This document shows, piece by piece, positions 51,190 through 61,089 of a stretch of DNA of 64,000 nucleotides; positions within the stretch are counted from its first letter, which is position 1; each line of letters begins with the position of its first letter. A model generated the notes under the pieces. That model saw nothing but the letters and a program-made list of their open reading frames with translations, had not been told where the DNA came from and made no database searches. Position numbers and translations under genes: made by a program. The DNA comes from Kribbella sp. ALI-6-A (GTDB lineage Bacteria > Actinomycetota > Actinomycetes > Propionibacteriales > Kribbellaceae): the NCBI RefSeq assembly GCF_001984195.1, contig NZ_MTQN01000011.1, forward strand, positions 868,001 through 932,000, given 5' to 3'.

Positions 51190-51521
51190 GGTGTCTCCCT
51201 CTCGTCGACGTGCTTCTTGAACGCCCCCAACTGCTCCTGCCAGTGCGCCTGCACCTGATCGAGCCAGGCCTGCACCGCGACCACCGGCTCCGGCCGCAGC
51301 CGGAACACCCTCACCCGCGCGTCCTCCGCGACCCGCTCGTCGGTCACCAGGCCGGCCGCCAGCAGGATCCGCAGGTGCCGGCTCATCGCCGGGGACGAGA
51401 CACCGGTCGCGGCCGCCAACCGACCGGCGCGCTGCGGCCCCTCTCCCAGCAGACGCACCACCTGTCGCCGGGTCGGGTCCGCCAGCACCTCGAAGAACCG
51501 GTCGACCTGATCGTTCACCAT
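51186..51521 (-). CDS. ArsR-family transcriptional regulator
   Basis: A 111-residue winged-HTH repressor: DRFFEVLADPTRRQVVRLLGEGP, then the recognition helix VSSPAMSRHLRILLAAGLV. No metal-binding ELCVCDL-type cysteines are present, so it is not a classical metal sensor and belongs to the ArsR group paired with SRPBCC genes. ATG 51521 is 4 nt from a perfect inverted repeat that is its likely operator. It leads an operon with the SRPBCC-VOC gene. Confidence 0.88.
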   Translation of the reverse strand: MVNDQVDRFFEVLADPTRRQVVRLLGEGPQRAGRLAAATGVSSPAMSRHLRILLAAGLVTDERVAEDARVRVFRLRPEPVVAVQAWLDQVQAHWQEQLGAFKKHVDERETP

Positions 51522-51525
51522 GCCG

Positions 51526-51553
51526 CAATAGTTACGCTGACGGTTAACTATTG
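51526..51553. promoter_or_regulatory. Inverted-repeat operator of the ArsR operon
   Basis: CAATAGTTA (51526-51534) and TAACTATTG (51545-51553) are exact reverse complements with a 10-bp centre. On the minus strand TAACTA in the arm next to the gene lies 7 nt before the ATG and can serve as -10, so repressor binding would cover the leaderless promoter. Confidence 0.72.
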
Positions 51554-51613
51554 GCAAGACCTCGCAGCACCCGGATTTTGGTCGCCCTGTCAGGTGTCTG
51601 CTTAGCTTTGCTC

Positions 51614-52495
51614 GTGAATCACCCGCGCGTCGCTGTGATCGCCCTGCTCGCGGTCGCCGCGGCCTGGGGGTCCACGTTCTTCCTGACCAAGGACCTGCTG
51701 GACAGGATGGACGTCGCCGACTACTTGGCGTTGCGCTTCCTGATCGCCGCCGTCGCGCTGATCCTGGTCCATCCCCCGGCGATCGCCCGGCTCAGCCGAC
51801 TCGACCGTGGCCGCGGCGTCGCGCTCGGCGTCACGTACGGCATCGCGCAGCTCGTCCAGACCGAGGGCCTGCGGCACACGTCGGCGAGCGTCTCGGGGTT
51901 CGTCACCGGCATGTACGTCGTGTTCACGCCGTTGCTGGCCGCGGTGATCCTGCGGCACAAGATCGGCCGCTGGGCCTGGATCGCGGTCGTGCTCGCGACG
52001 GTCGGCCTCGGCGTACTGTCCCTGCGCGACTTCAGCCTCGGCACGGGTGAGCTGCTCACGCTGGCTTCGGCCGGCCTGTACGCGCTGCACATCATCGGCC
52101 TCGGCGCCTGGTCGACACCGTCCAACGCGTTCGGCCTCTCGGCACTGCAGATGGTGGTGATCACCGTCGTGTGCGCGATCGGCGCGATCCCCGGTGGCTT
52201 CACCCCGCCGTCCGGCGGTGGCGACTGGGTCCGGGTGGTCTACATGGCGCTGGTCGCGGGAGCGCTGGCGCTGATCGTGCAAACCTGGGCGCAGGCGCAT
52301 CTCACGCCGACGCGCGCGGCGATCGCGATGACGATGGAGCCGGTGTTCGCGTCCGGGTTCGCCGTACTGTTCGGGTCGGAGAGCGTGACCGCACGGATGC
52401 TGATCGGCGGCGCGTTCGTGATGGCGGCGATGTACCTGGTCGAACTGGCGCCACGGAAGAAGATCGAGGCCGAGGTCCAGCACCTCGCCCAGTAG
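51614..52495 (+). CDS. EamA (DMT) family transporter
   Basis: A 293-residue membrane protein with ten hydrophobic segments arranged as two EamA repeats; the first has AAAWGSTFFLTKDLLDRM and the second ends in EPVFASGFAVLFGSE. Drug/metabolite exporters of this family carry amino acids or small metabolites; the substrate is unknown. I chose GTG 51614 (NHPRVAVIALL...), five bases after a TAGCTT hexamer; the frame is open upstream to TTG 51551 through the ArsR operator, which is unlikely to be coding. Confidence 0.87.
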   Translation: MNHPRVAVIALLAVAAAWGSTFFLTKDLLDRMDVADYLALRFLIAAVALILVHPPAIARLSRLDRGRGVALGVTYGIAQLVQTEGLRHTSASVSGFVTGMYVVFTPLLAAVILRHKIGRWAWIAVVLATVGLGVLSLRDFSLGTGELLTLASAGLYALHIIGLGAWSTPSNAFGLSALQMVVITVVCAIGAIPGGFTPPSGGGDWVRVVYMALVAGALALIVQTWAQAHLTPTRAAIAMTMEPVFASGFAVLFGSESVTARMLIGGAFVMAAMYLVELAPRKKIEAEVQHLAQ

Positions 52496-52505
52496 GGAGC
52501 CGGTG

Positions 52506-53704
52506 ATGCGGGACGACAGCGCGCGACGGGTCCGGGGATTCCCGGCCGCCGTGATCGCCGTCCTGCTCGCGGTCCTTGCCGGCGGCACCATCTCCAACCT
52601 GGACCGGAATCCGCAGCCGCAGCTGGTCGCCGACGGCATCCCCGGCAGACCATTGCCCGCAGCCACCGCCACCACGCCGTACGCCGAACTCGTGCGGCAC
52701 GCGCTCGCCGATCTCGACGCCCTCACCCTGGCCAACGGCGCGACCTTGGCCGGCAACGACGGGCCGTGGCGGTTCGTCTGGCCGCGGGACGCGTCGTTCG
52801 TCGCGGCGGCGCGCTGCGCGATCGGCCAGTACGACGAGGCGGCGCGCGTGCTCGCGTTCCTCGACCGGGTCCGCCCGAGGGCCGGCCGCTGGGAAGCGCG
52901 CTACTTCGCCGAGACGGGCGGCGTACCGAACGATGGGCGTGAGCCGCAGCTCGACGGATCCGGTTGGGTGGTGTGGGCGACCTGGTTCTGCGATCGGGAC
53001 CTGGCGAGGTACTGGCCGATGGTCAAGGAGTCCGCCGACCAGATCGTCGCCGAGCTCGGCCCGAACGGCCTCCCGGGCCCGTCACCCGACTATTGGGAAC
53101 GGCCGGAAACCGAGGTCACCCTCGGCACGGTCGCTCCCCTGCTCACCGGCCTCCGCGCGGGTCTGGCGATCGCCCGAGAGCTCGGCCATCCAGCCGATGC
53201 CGAACGCTGGCAGACCGCGCTCGACCGGTTGTCCAAGGCAACAAATCGCCACTTCGCTCCCGACTACCCGCGCACTCCCGCCCGGTCGGTCAGCCTGCTG
53301 GAACCAGGCCTGCGCATCGGCGTCGGCGGCGGCGCCGACGCGATCGTCACGATCCTCGGCCCACCCTTCGCCCCCGCCGATCCCTGGATCGACGAAGTGA
53401 TCACCCGGACCAGACACGTCCTGACCCAGCCGAACGGCGGCGTCACCCCCGGCGAACAGTGGCGCGCCGACGGCGTCGCCTGGACCCCACAAACCGCTCT
53501 CTTCGCTTTGAGCGCCGCAGCCCGCGGCGACCGAGCGACTGCCGAGGAACTTCTGCGGTGGCTCGACACACATCGCACCCCGAGCGGAGCCCTACCGGAG
53601 AAGGTCAACCGCGACCTGCAGCCGGCCGGCGAAGCCCCGCTCGGCTGGACGTCGGCGGTCGTCGTACTGACCGTCGCGGCGCTGGATCGCCCGCTTCCGG
53701 TGCC

Positions 53705-53708
<4 letters not shown>
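52506..53708 (+). CDS. GH15-like six-hairpin glycosidase, exported
   Basis: A 400-residue protein with an N-terminal signal or anchor helix (about 11-30) and an (alpha/alpha)6 barrel. WRFVWPRDASFVAAARCA is the glucoamylase-type substrate-binding motif, and LPEKVNRD with GWTSAVVVLTV ends the barrel as in GH15 proteins. Substrate is unknown. GGGAG precedes ATG 52506; the GTG immediately before is less likely. Its stop shares a CTAG with the convergent DUF2961 gene. Confidence 0.8.
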
Positions 53709-54775
<1,067 letters not shown>

Positions 54776-54814
54776 GCCCGGGAGCCTAAGCCGGTGATCG
54801 GCCGGATGGTGATG

Positions 54815-54832
54815 TGAGAAATCGATTTCTCA
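54815..54832. promoter_or_regulatory. Perfect 18-bp palindrome (LacI-type operator candidate)
   Basis: TGAGAAATCGATTTCTCA is its own reverse complement, with the central CpG common in LacI-family operators. It lies between the divergent GH172 gene (starts 54775) and the SRPBCC gene (starts 54880), 27 bp beyond the GH172 -10 hexamer. Confidence 0.6.
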
Positions 54833-54879
54833 TCTGCTGGACGGCTTGCTCTTACATGCTGATCTGGTTATATCCGGCC

Positions 54880-55380
54880 ATGGCATCTGAGCGCGGCACG
54901 CTGCACGCCACCGACGACGGGCGGGTCGCGATCCGCTTCGTCCGGTTGTTCGCGCATCCGCCGGAGAAGGTGTGGCGGGCGCTGACCGACCCGGCGCAGC
55001 TGGCGGCCTGGTTTCCCGCAATCGTGGATCTGTCGACGCCGGCCGGGAAGGAACTGTTCTTCGGCGTGACCGAGCGTCAGCGCGCGACGTACGGGATGGC
55101 GGACGATCCGGAGCGCACGCCGAACGGCCGGATGCTTCGGAACGAGCCGCCGCACCTGCTCGAGTACGAGTGGATGGGCGAAATTCTCAGCTGGGAGCTC
55201 ACCGGTACGGCGGACGGGTGCCGGCTGGTGTTCACCAACGTGCTCAGCGATCGCGAGGTTGCCGGGCCTGCGGCCGCCGGGTGGGAAGCCGGTCTCGAGG
55301 TGGTCTCGGCGCAGCTCGACGGCGTACCGGTGACGTGGGATCCGTTCGTGCGGGCCGAGGAGCTGGCGCGCGAGTACTGA
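54880..55380 (+). CDS. AHSA1-type SRPBCC protein
   Basis: A 166-residue protein with the AHSA1/activator-of-Hsp90-like fold: VRLFAHPPEKVWRALTDPAQLAAWFPA, then HLLEYEWMGEILSWEL and the C-terminal GWEAGLEVVSAQLDG. Many of these small proteins are co-regulated with ArsR repressors, but none is adjacent. ATG 54880 is preceded by TTGCTC and TATATC with 17-bp spacing, the latter 5 nt before the start; the longer frame from 54814 crosses the palindrome. Its stop abuts the convergent neighbour's with no gap. Confidence 0.83.
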   Translation: MASERGTLHATDDGRVAIRFVRLFAHPPEKVWRALTDPAQLAAWFPAIVDLSTPAGKELFFGVTERQRATYGMADDPERTPNGRMLRNEPPHLLEYEWMGEILSWELTGTADGCRLVFTNVLSDREVAGPAAAGWEAGLEVVSAQLDGVPVTWDPFVRAEELAREY

Positions 55381-55968
55381 TCAGCAGGCGCGAATCTTCG
55401 CCGTGAAGCCGTGCTCGAAGGTGAGGCAGGCCCAGGGGCGGCCCTTGTTCTTGTCCGGGCGCACGATCAGCGGGTACTCGGTCGCACCGCGGGGCTCGGG
55501 CGACTTCTCGGTGACCGGCGAGCCGATCGCGCCACCGCGGGCTTCGGCCGCCGCTTTGACGTGGTCGACGGTGACGGCACTCATCGCGTCCTTCGTCGCG
55601 GCCGCTTCGGCGTCGTCCGCGACCGCGAGCGCGAAGTCGATCTCCGGTGGGGTCGCCCAGGTCGTCGATGTCACCGGGAAGACGAAGCCGAACATCAGCA
55701 TCCCGACGCCGGCGATGATCCGCCGGGCGCGGCGTCCGTTCTCAACCCCGAGCACGGCCGCGCAGCCGAGCGCGAGCAGCAGCGTGAGCCCGCGGACCAG
55801 CCAGTGCCGATCGAGCCGGCTGTCCACCGCGAGCGCGGCGATCAGCGCGATCAGGACGCAGGCAACCGCGGCGAGCATCGCGCGGACCTTCGGGGAGGCG
55901 GTCAGACGCCCGAGGGTGCCGGAGGTCGATGCCGCTCCCGCCCGGCCGTCGGGGGAAACAGAACTCAT
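55381..55968 (-). CDS. Hypothetical membrane protein
   Basis: I do not recognise the family. The 195-residue protein has a polar N-terminus, three hydrophobic helices within about 28-105 and an extended C-terminal domain (about 106-195) ending in the unusual PWACLTFEHGFTAKIRAC, with two Cys that might pair outside the cell. ATG 55968 is 7 nt after TATCGT (55976-55981), so it is probably leaderless; the longer frame to 56085 has no ribosome-binding site. Confidence 0.65.
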   Translation of the reverse strand: MSSVSPDGRAGAASTSGTLGRLTASPKVRAMLAAVACVLIALIAALAVDSRLDRHWLVRGLTLLLALGCAAVLGVENGRRARRIIAGVGMLMFGFVFPVTSTTWATPPEIDFALAVADDAEAAATKDAMSAVTVDHVKAAAEARGGAIGSPVTEKSPEPRGATEYPLIVRPDKNKGRPWACLTFEHGFTAKIRAC

Positions 55969-56148
55969 GCCGCAGACGATAGAGCAGGCGCAGCGGGCCG
56001 CCGCGGTCGGCGGCGGCGCGCGGTGGCGCGGCCGTTCGGCGCAGCGAATCGTCCGTTCGTCGCGTGACCCGCCGTACAGGCTCAACGACTACAGACACTG
56101 CTGGCAGATTCGGATTCGTCCCACCGCCCCGAGGGATTGGATCCGACC

Positions 56149-59100
56149 GTGAACCACGAAGACCCCGCTGTCTGGAGCATCTCCCGTCGTCGCGCTCTGC
56201 AACTCACCGGCGGCGTCGCCGCGGCTGGATCGCTGCCGATCACCGAAGCCGCGGCCTCAGCCGAGCAAAGGACCGGCGGCAACCACGCCACCTTGACGCA
56301 AGGCACGAACTTCATGGTCGCGGTCTCCCCGGACGGACGCCGGCTGGCGTTCGATCTGGTCACCGCGATCTGGGTGACCCCGGCCAGTGGCGGCCGCGCG
56401 ACCCGGCTGACCGACGACCTGCAGGACGCCACCCGGCCGCGGTGGTCACCGGACGGGCAGCAGCTCGTCTTCCAGTCCTACCGCGACGGCAACTTCCACC
56501 TGTGGACGATTCGCCCGGACGGGCACGGACTCCGCCAGCTCACCAAGGGCCGGTACGACCACCGCGAGCCGCACTTCACGCCGGACGGCCGGGCGATCGT
56601 GTTCTCCTCCGACCGCGGCGGCAGTAGCTACGGCATCCACCGGCTGGATCTGCGAACCGGCGCGATCGTCGCGCTCACCGACGACCCGACCGAGGAGGCC
56701 GAGCCGGCCGTCTCCCCCGACGGCCGGAAGATCGCGTTCACCGTCGACACCGCCGCGATCGTCGAGCTCGACCTGACCACCGGCGCCCGGCGGACCGTCG
56801 TACCGGCGCAGGCGGGGACGACGGTGTTCGGGCCGTCGTACTCGCCGGACGGGAAGCTCGCGTACGTCCGGCTGACCGGACCGGCGAGTGATCTGGTGAT
56901 CGGCGACGCGGTGGTGACCAGCGGCAAGGACGTCTTCGCCCTGCCGCCGTCCTGGGCGTCGGCGAACGAGCTCTTCTACACCGCGGACGGCCAGGTGATG
57001 AAGCACCGGGTCGGCGGCGCGGCACAAGCGATCGCGTTCACCGCGGTCGTGCCGGTCACGTCGGGGCGCCCCCGGCCGAAGCGTCCGGACATCGAATCGA
57101 CCAGGCCTCGAGCGGTGAAGGGGATCGCGAGCCCGGCCGTCTCCCCGGACGGACGGTGGCTCAGCTTCCGCGCGCTCAACGCGCTCTGGCTCGCCCGGAC
57201 CGACGGCAGCGGCACCCCGCGCAAGATCGTTGCCGACGGCTACTTCAACTCCGACCCCGACTTCTCCCCCGACGGCAAGACGTTGCTCTACGCAAGCGAC
57301 CGCGACGGTACGGCGGACCTGTGGCTGCACGACCTTGCCAAGGGCACCGACACCAAGCTGTCGTCGTTGCCCGGGGCCCAGACCGCGCCGAGGTTCTCCC
57401 CGGACGGCAGGCAGATCGCATACCAGGATCAGGACGGCATCGCCTGGATCCTCGATCTCCGCTCGCAGCAGGTACGTCAGATCACGCCGACGCTGTTCCA
57501 GCCCGGCCGGGTCAGCTGGTCGGCGGACGGGAAGACCATCGTGCTGGCGGCGGTCAAACCGTTCTCGAAGCGGTTCCGGGAGGGCACCAGCCAGCTCCTG
57601 TACGTCGACGTCGCCACCACCGCCTTCGAGTACGTCGAACCGATGCCGTTCCGCTCACTCGCGACCCGCGGCGACGACGGCCCGGTCTTCTCCCCCGACG
57701 GCCGCCGGCTGGCCTTCGTCGTCGAGAGCCTGCTGTACGTCGTACCGGTTGATCGGCGCGGGCGGTTCACCGGCAAGCCGCGCGCCGTGACGAGTGAGGT
57801 CACCGATTCGCCGGTCTGGCTGGACGACCGGACCCTGCTCTACCTGAACAACGGGCGGTTGCGCCGTACGGATGTCGACGGCGCTCGGCCGCGGACCGTC
57901 CGGCTCGACCTCACCTGGCGACGGGCGACGGTGAACCAGCACGTCACGATCCACGCCGGAGCACTCTGGGACGGCCGCGCTCAGGAGCTGCGCGAGGACG
58001 TGGATGTGGTGCTCGACGGGTCGAAGATCGCCGCCGTCCGCCCGCATCGCGGCACTGCCGACATCGACGCGTCCGGATTGACCGTGATGCCCGGACTGAT
58101 CGACGCGCACAACCACTGGCACCTGCGTGGCCGGGCCTGGGGTGCGCGGCAGGGCAATCTCTGGCTGTCGTACGGGATCACGAGTACGCGCTCTCCCGGC
58201 GATCCCGTGTACCAGATGCAGGAGACGCGGGAAGCGCTCTCTCACGGTTCTCTGACCGGCCCGCGGTACTTCGCGACCGGTGAGGCGATCGACGGCTCGC
58301 GGGTCTACTACAACTTCATGCGTCCGACGTTGTCGTTGCGGCAGCTCGGAATGGAGATCGATCGGGTCGAGGGCATCGGCTACGACCTGGTCAAGACGTA
58401 CGTGCGGTTGCCGGTCGAGTACCAGCGGCGGGCGATCGCGGCCGTGCACCGGCTCGGGCTGCAACTGTCGTCGCACTACCTCTACCCCGCCGAGCATCTC
58501 GGCATGGACGGGATGGAACACACCGGCGCGACCAACCGGCTCGGCTACTCGCACACGGTCAGCCGGCTCGGCCGCGCGTACGCCGACGTGATCACGCTGT
58601 TCACCCGCGCCGGGCTGTCGGTCACGCCGACGCTGTTCAACTCGACCATCGCCCACGTCGACGACCCGTCGCTGCTGACCGATCGGCGGACCACCACGCT
58701 CTTCCCGAGCTGGGAGTACGCCGCGTTCCAGGCCGAGGTGAACACCGCGTCCGGACCGGCCGGGGCGACGACGCGCGAACTGCTCCGCGGCAACGTCGAC
58801 ATGGTGCTGCGGATCCATCGCGGCGGCGGGCTGGTGATCGCCGGCACGGACGCGCCGCTGGACAACGTCGCGGTGTCGCTGCACGCGAACCTGCGCTCGA
58901 TGGTGGCCGGCGGCTTCACGCCGTACGAGGCACTGACGACCGCGACCCGGAATCCGGCGCGCTGGCTGAATCTGGAGGACACACTGGCCGTCGTGAAACC
59001 GGGCGCGCAGGCGGATCTGTCGTTCGTACGGGGCAATCCGCTGGCCGACATCCGGCATGCCGCCGACGTGCAGCAGGTGATGGTCGCCGGGCGGCTGCAC

Positions 59101-59250
59101 ACGGTCGACGAGTTGCTCGAGCCGTTCGCGACGACGGCCAAGGCGAGCGCAGGGCCGCGGCCGCTACGCCGGGATCAGGCTCACTCGCACGACAGCGAGT
59201 ACTGGTGGCACGAGCCGGAGTGGCTGCACCGCGTGTGCTGCGAAGGCTGA
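56149..59250 (+). CDS. Tat-exported TolB-propeller / amidohydrolase fusion
   Basis: A 1033-residue protein. SISRRRALQLTGGVAAAGSLP near the N-terminus is a twin-arginine signal. Residues about 50-600 contain repeated TolB/PD40 blades (many F/VSPDGR(R/K)-type motifs), and about 610-1000 form an amidohydrolase with metal-binding HNHWH in PGLIDAHNHWHLRG, GLQLSSHYLYP and GTDAPLDN. A Trp/His/Cys-rich tail (WWHEPEWLHRVCCEG) ends it. Function is unknown, with peptide or imide hydrolysis possible. The GTG at 56149 is chosen for the spacing of GGA; a TTG at 56137 is the alternative. Confidence 0.87.
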   Translation: MNHEDPAVWSISRRRALQLTGGVAAAGSLPITEAAASAEQRTGGNHATLTQGTNFMVAVSPDGRRLAFDLVTAIWVTPASGGRATRLTDDLQDATRPRWSPDGQQLVFQSYRDGNFHLWTIRPDGHGLRQLTKGRYDHREPHFTPDGRAIVFSSDRGGSSYGIHRLDLRTGAIVALTDDPTEEAEPAVSPDGRKIAFTVDTAAIVELDLTTGARRTVVPAQAGTTVFGPSYSPDGKLAYVRLTGPASDLVIGDAVVTSGKDVFALPPSWASANELFYTADGQVMKHRVGGAAQAIAFTAVVPVTSGRPRPKRPDIESTRPRAVKGIASPAVSPDGRWLSFRALNALWLARTDGSGTPRKIVADGYFNSDPDFSPDGKTLLYASDRDGTADLWLHDLAKGTDTKLSSLPGAQTAPRFSPDGRQIAYQDQDGIAWILDLRSQQVRQITPTLFQPGRVSWSADGKTIVLAAVKPFSKRFREGTSQLLYVDVATTAFEYVEPMPFRSLATRGDDGPVFSPDGRRLAFVVESLLYVVPVDRRGRFTGKPRAVTSEVTDSPVWLDDRTLLYLNNGRLRRTDVDGARPRTVRLDLTWRRATVNQHVTIHAGALWDGRAQELREDVDVVLDGSKIAAVRPHRGTADIDASGLTVMPGLIDAHNHWHLRGRAWGARQGNLWLSYGITSTRSPGDPVYQMQETREALSHGSLTGPRYFATGEAIDGSRVYYNFMRPTLSLRQLGMEIDRVEGIGYDLVKTYVRLPVEYQRRAIAAVHRLGLQLSSHYLYPAEHLGMDGMEHTGATNRLGYSHTVSRLGRAYADVITLFTRAGLSVTPTLFNSTIAHVDDPSLLTDRRTTTLFPSWEYAAFQAEVNTASGPAGATTRELLRGNVDMVLRIHRGGGLVIAGTDAPLDNVAVSLHANLRSMVAGGFTPYEALTTATRNPARWLNLEDTLAVVKPGAQADLSFVRGNPLADIRHAADVQQVMVAGRLHTVDELLEPFATTAKASAGPRPLRRDQAHSHDSEYWWHEPEWLHRVCCEG

Positions 59251-59253
59251 GGC

Positions 59254-59287
59254 GATCGGGAGCACCGGGCGTCCGGTGCTCCCGATC
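59254..59287. terminator. Bidirectional terminator
   Basis: GATCGGGAGCACCGG (59254-59268) and CCGGTGCTCCCGATC (59273-59287) pair perfectly around GCGT, between the convergent amidohydrolase and PRPP synthase genes. Confidence 0.85.
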
Positions 59288-59296
59288 TCGTCGCCG

Positions 59297-60274
59297 TCAG
59301 AACGGGAGCTTGGGCTGCGGCGGGCCGTGCGTCGGGTCGACGCCGTCGAACAGGCTGCTGACCGATTCGCCGTCGTGGATCCGCTGGATCGCGGCGGCGA
59401 ACAGCTTGGACACCGAGCTGACCTGCAGCTCCGGGAAGCCGTCCGGACGCGGGACGGTGTCGGTGCTGATCACCTCGGTGATCGACGGGTGCGCCCGCAA
59501 CCGCTCGACCGCCTTGCCGGCGAACAGCCCGTGCGTGCAGGCAACCGCGGCCTGCGTGCAGCCGAGATCCTTCAGCCGGTCCAGCAGCTCGATGATCGAG
59601 CCACCGGTCGCGATCTCGTCGTCCAGCACGATCGCCTTCTTGCCGGCCACGTCGCCGACGATCGCGTCGATCACCACCCGGTCGTCGGCCAGCCGCTGCT
59701 TGCTCCCCGCCGCCACCGGCAGTCCGAGCAACCGCGCGAACTGGGTCGCGGTCTTCGCGTTGCCCAGGTCCGGGCTGACCACGACGGTGTTGCTCAGGTC
59801 CGTGCCGCGGAAGTGGTCGGCCAGTACGCCGATCGCGGTCAGGTGGTCGACCGGCACCGAGAAGAACCCGTGCACCTGCGGCGCGTGCAGCGCCATCGTC
59901 AGCACCCGGTCCACGCCCGCCGCGACCAGCAGATCGGCCACCAGCCGGGCGCCGATCGAGATCCGCGACGCGTCCTTCTTGTCCGACCGCGCGTACGCGT
60001 AGTGCGGCATCACGGCGGTGATCTGCGCCGCCGAGGCCCCCCGCGCGGCGTCGATCATCAGCAGCAGCTCCATCAGGTGCTCCTGCGTCGGCGGCACCAG
60101 CGGCTGGACGATGTAGACGTCGCGCTGGCGGCAGTTGACCTGCAGCTGAACCTGCAGGCAGTCGTTGCTGAACCGGTGGATCTCCACCGGCGACAGGTCG
60201 ACTCCGAGATCGGCACACACCTGCTCGGCAAGGCCGGAATGAGCACTACCGCTGAACACGACGATCTCTCGCAC
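59297..60274 (-). CDS. prs: Ribose-phosphate pyrophosphokinase (PRPP synthase)
   Basis: PRPP synthase transfers diphosphate from ATP to ribose 5-phosphate. The 325-residue protein has two phosphoribosyltransferase folds; YIVQPLVPPTQEHLMELLLM, MPHYAYARSDKKDASR and the PRPP loop VLDDEIATGGSI are visible. The sequence departs from housekeeping Prs in places (HRFSNDCLQV instead of the usual FANGE), so it may be a second, divergent copy. Start GTG 60274 has GGGGAGAG upstream, and TAGGCT about 30 bp away is a plausible -10. Confidence 0.85.
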   Translation of the reverse strand: MREIVVFSGSAHSGLAEQVCADLGVDLSPVEIHRFSNDCLQVQLQVNCRQRDVYIVQPLVPPTQEHLMELLLMIDAARGASAAQITAVMPHYAYARSDKKDASRISIGARLVADLLVAAGVDRVLTMALHAPQVHGFFSVPVDHLTAIGVLADHFRGTDLSNTVVVSPDLGNAKTATQFARLLGLPVAAGSKQRLADDRVVIDAIVGDVAGKKAIVLDDEIATGGSIIELLDRLKDLGCTQAAVACTHGLFAGKAVERLRAHPSITEVISTDTVPRPDGFPELQVSSVSKLFAAAIQRIHDGESVSSLFDGVDPTHGPPQPKLPF

Positions 60275-60348
60275 GGCTCTCCCCGGACGCTGTGACCCGA
60301 CGCCGTCAGCCTACCTTGAGCCCACCCGACGCCCGCCGCCCCTGGCGA

Positions 60349-60657
60349 TTAGTGGACAGCGAACAGCCCGGCGTTCAGGAAGTCCGGGCCGAAGGCACCC
60401 TCGACGCCGGACCGGACCGCCCGCAGCTCGACAACGTCGAGCGGCGCGAAGATCGCCGCCAGGTCGTCGAGCGAGAAGGCCATGCCCCCGGCGGTGTCGC
60501 CGGTCAGCACGATCTCCTCGTCACCCGGCGTCGCCATCCGCTCGGCCGCGAACGTCACGATCCCGAACCGCCCACCCGGACGCACCAGCGGCAGCACCCG
60601 CTCATGGTAGGTGATCCGTCGGTGCGGTGCGATGTGGTGAAAGCAGCCCGAGTCGTA
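60349..60657 (-). pseudogene. 3' fragment of a SAM methyltransferase
   Basis: The minus-strand frame gives YDSGCFHHIAPHRRITYHE followed by VLPLVRPGGRFGIVTFAAE and a clean end (...LNAGLFAVH, stop at 60349). These are motifs II-IV of a class I methyltransferase. The SAM-binding N-terminal half is missing; the sequence breaks at about 60650, where a sigma-factor fragment begins on the other strand. An ATG or GTG start inside would leave only 82 residues. Confidence 0.6.
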
Positions 60658-60812
60658 CCCGCCTCAGCGTCAAGGACCAGCAGGTTCTGTTGCTCAACGC
60701 CTGGGAAGGGCTGTCCGGCAGCGAGCTCGCTGTCGCGCTCGGCTGTTCCACCATCGCGGCCGGAGTCCGGCTGCACCGCGCCCGGCGGCGGCTCAGGTCC
60801 GCCGCCGGGATC
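60654..60812 (+). pseudogene. Fragment of an ECF sigma factor (region 4)
   Basis: LSVKDQQVLLLNAWEGLSGSELAVALGCS...GVRLHRARRRLRSA is a clear sigma-70 region 4 HTH of ECF type. Region 2 is absent and there is no credible start, so it is a remnant. It directly abuts the methyltransferase remnant on the opposite strand, marking a rearrangement junction. Confidence 0.65.
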
Positions 60813-60850
60813 CAGCCAGAACCCTCGTCACCGCCGGCGCCCGCCGTCGA

Positions 60851-61084
60851 CGCGTCGGATTCGACGGCCAGTGGGTCCGGACGGACAACTGGGACGGCCA
60901 GCAGTCGCACGGGCACTCGTACACGATCAGGCCGGCGGACTTCAAGGACGCCACCTTGTTGATCGAGGCAACGGATTTCAACGCCCCGCCGAGCGGCAAC
61001 CGGTGGATTACCGGGGAACGGATGGGCTTCGTGCGCACCGGCACGTTCGGGCCGTGCGTGCTACGACCGGCCGGTCCGCGCTGA
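60851..61084 (+). pseudogene. C-terminal fragment of an unidentified protein
   Basis: A third frame reads FDGQWVRTDNWDGQQSHGHS, then TLLIEATDFNAPPSG and GERMGFVRTGTFGP, and stops at 61084. Composition is coding-like. It is out of frame with the sigma fragment upstream. In some loci an ECF sigma gene is followed by a membrane or secreted protein with such a tail; I do not recognise the family. Confidence 0.45.
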
Positions 61085-61089
61085 CTCGC

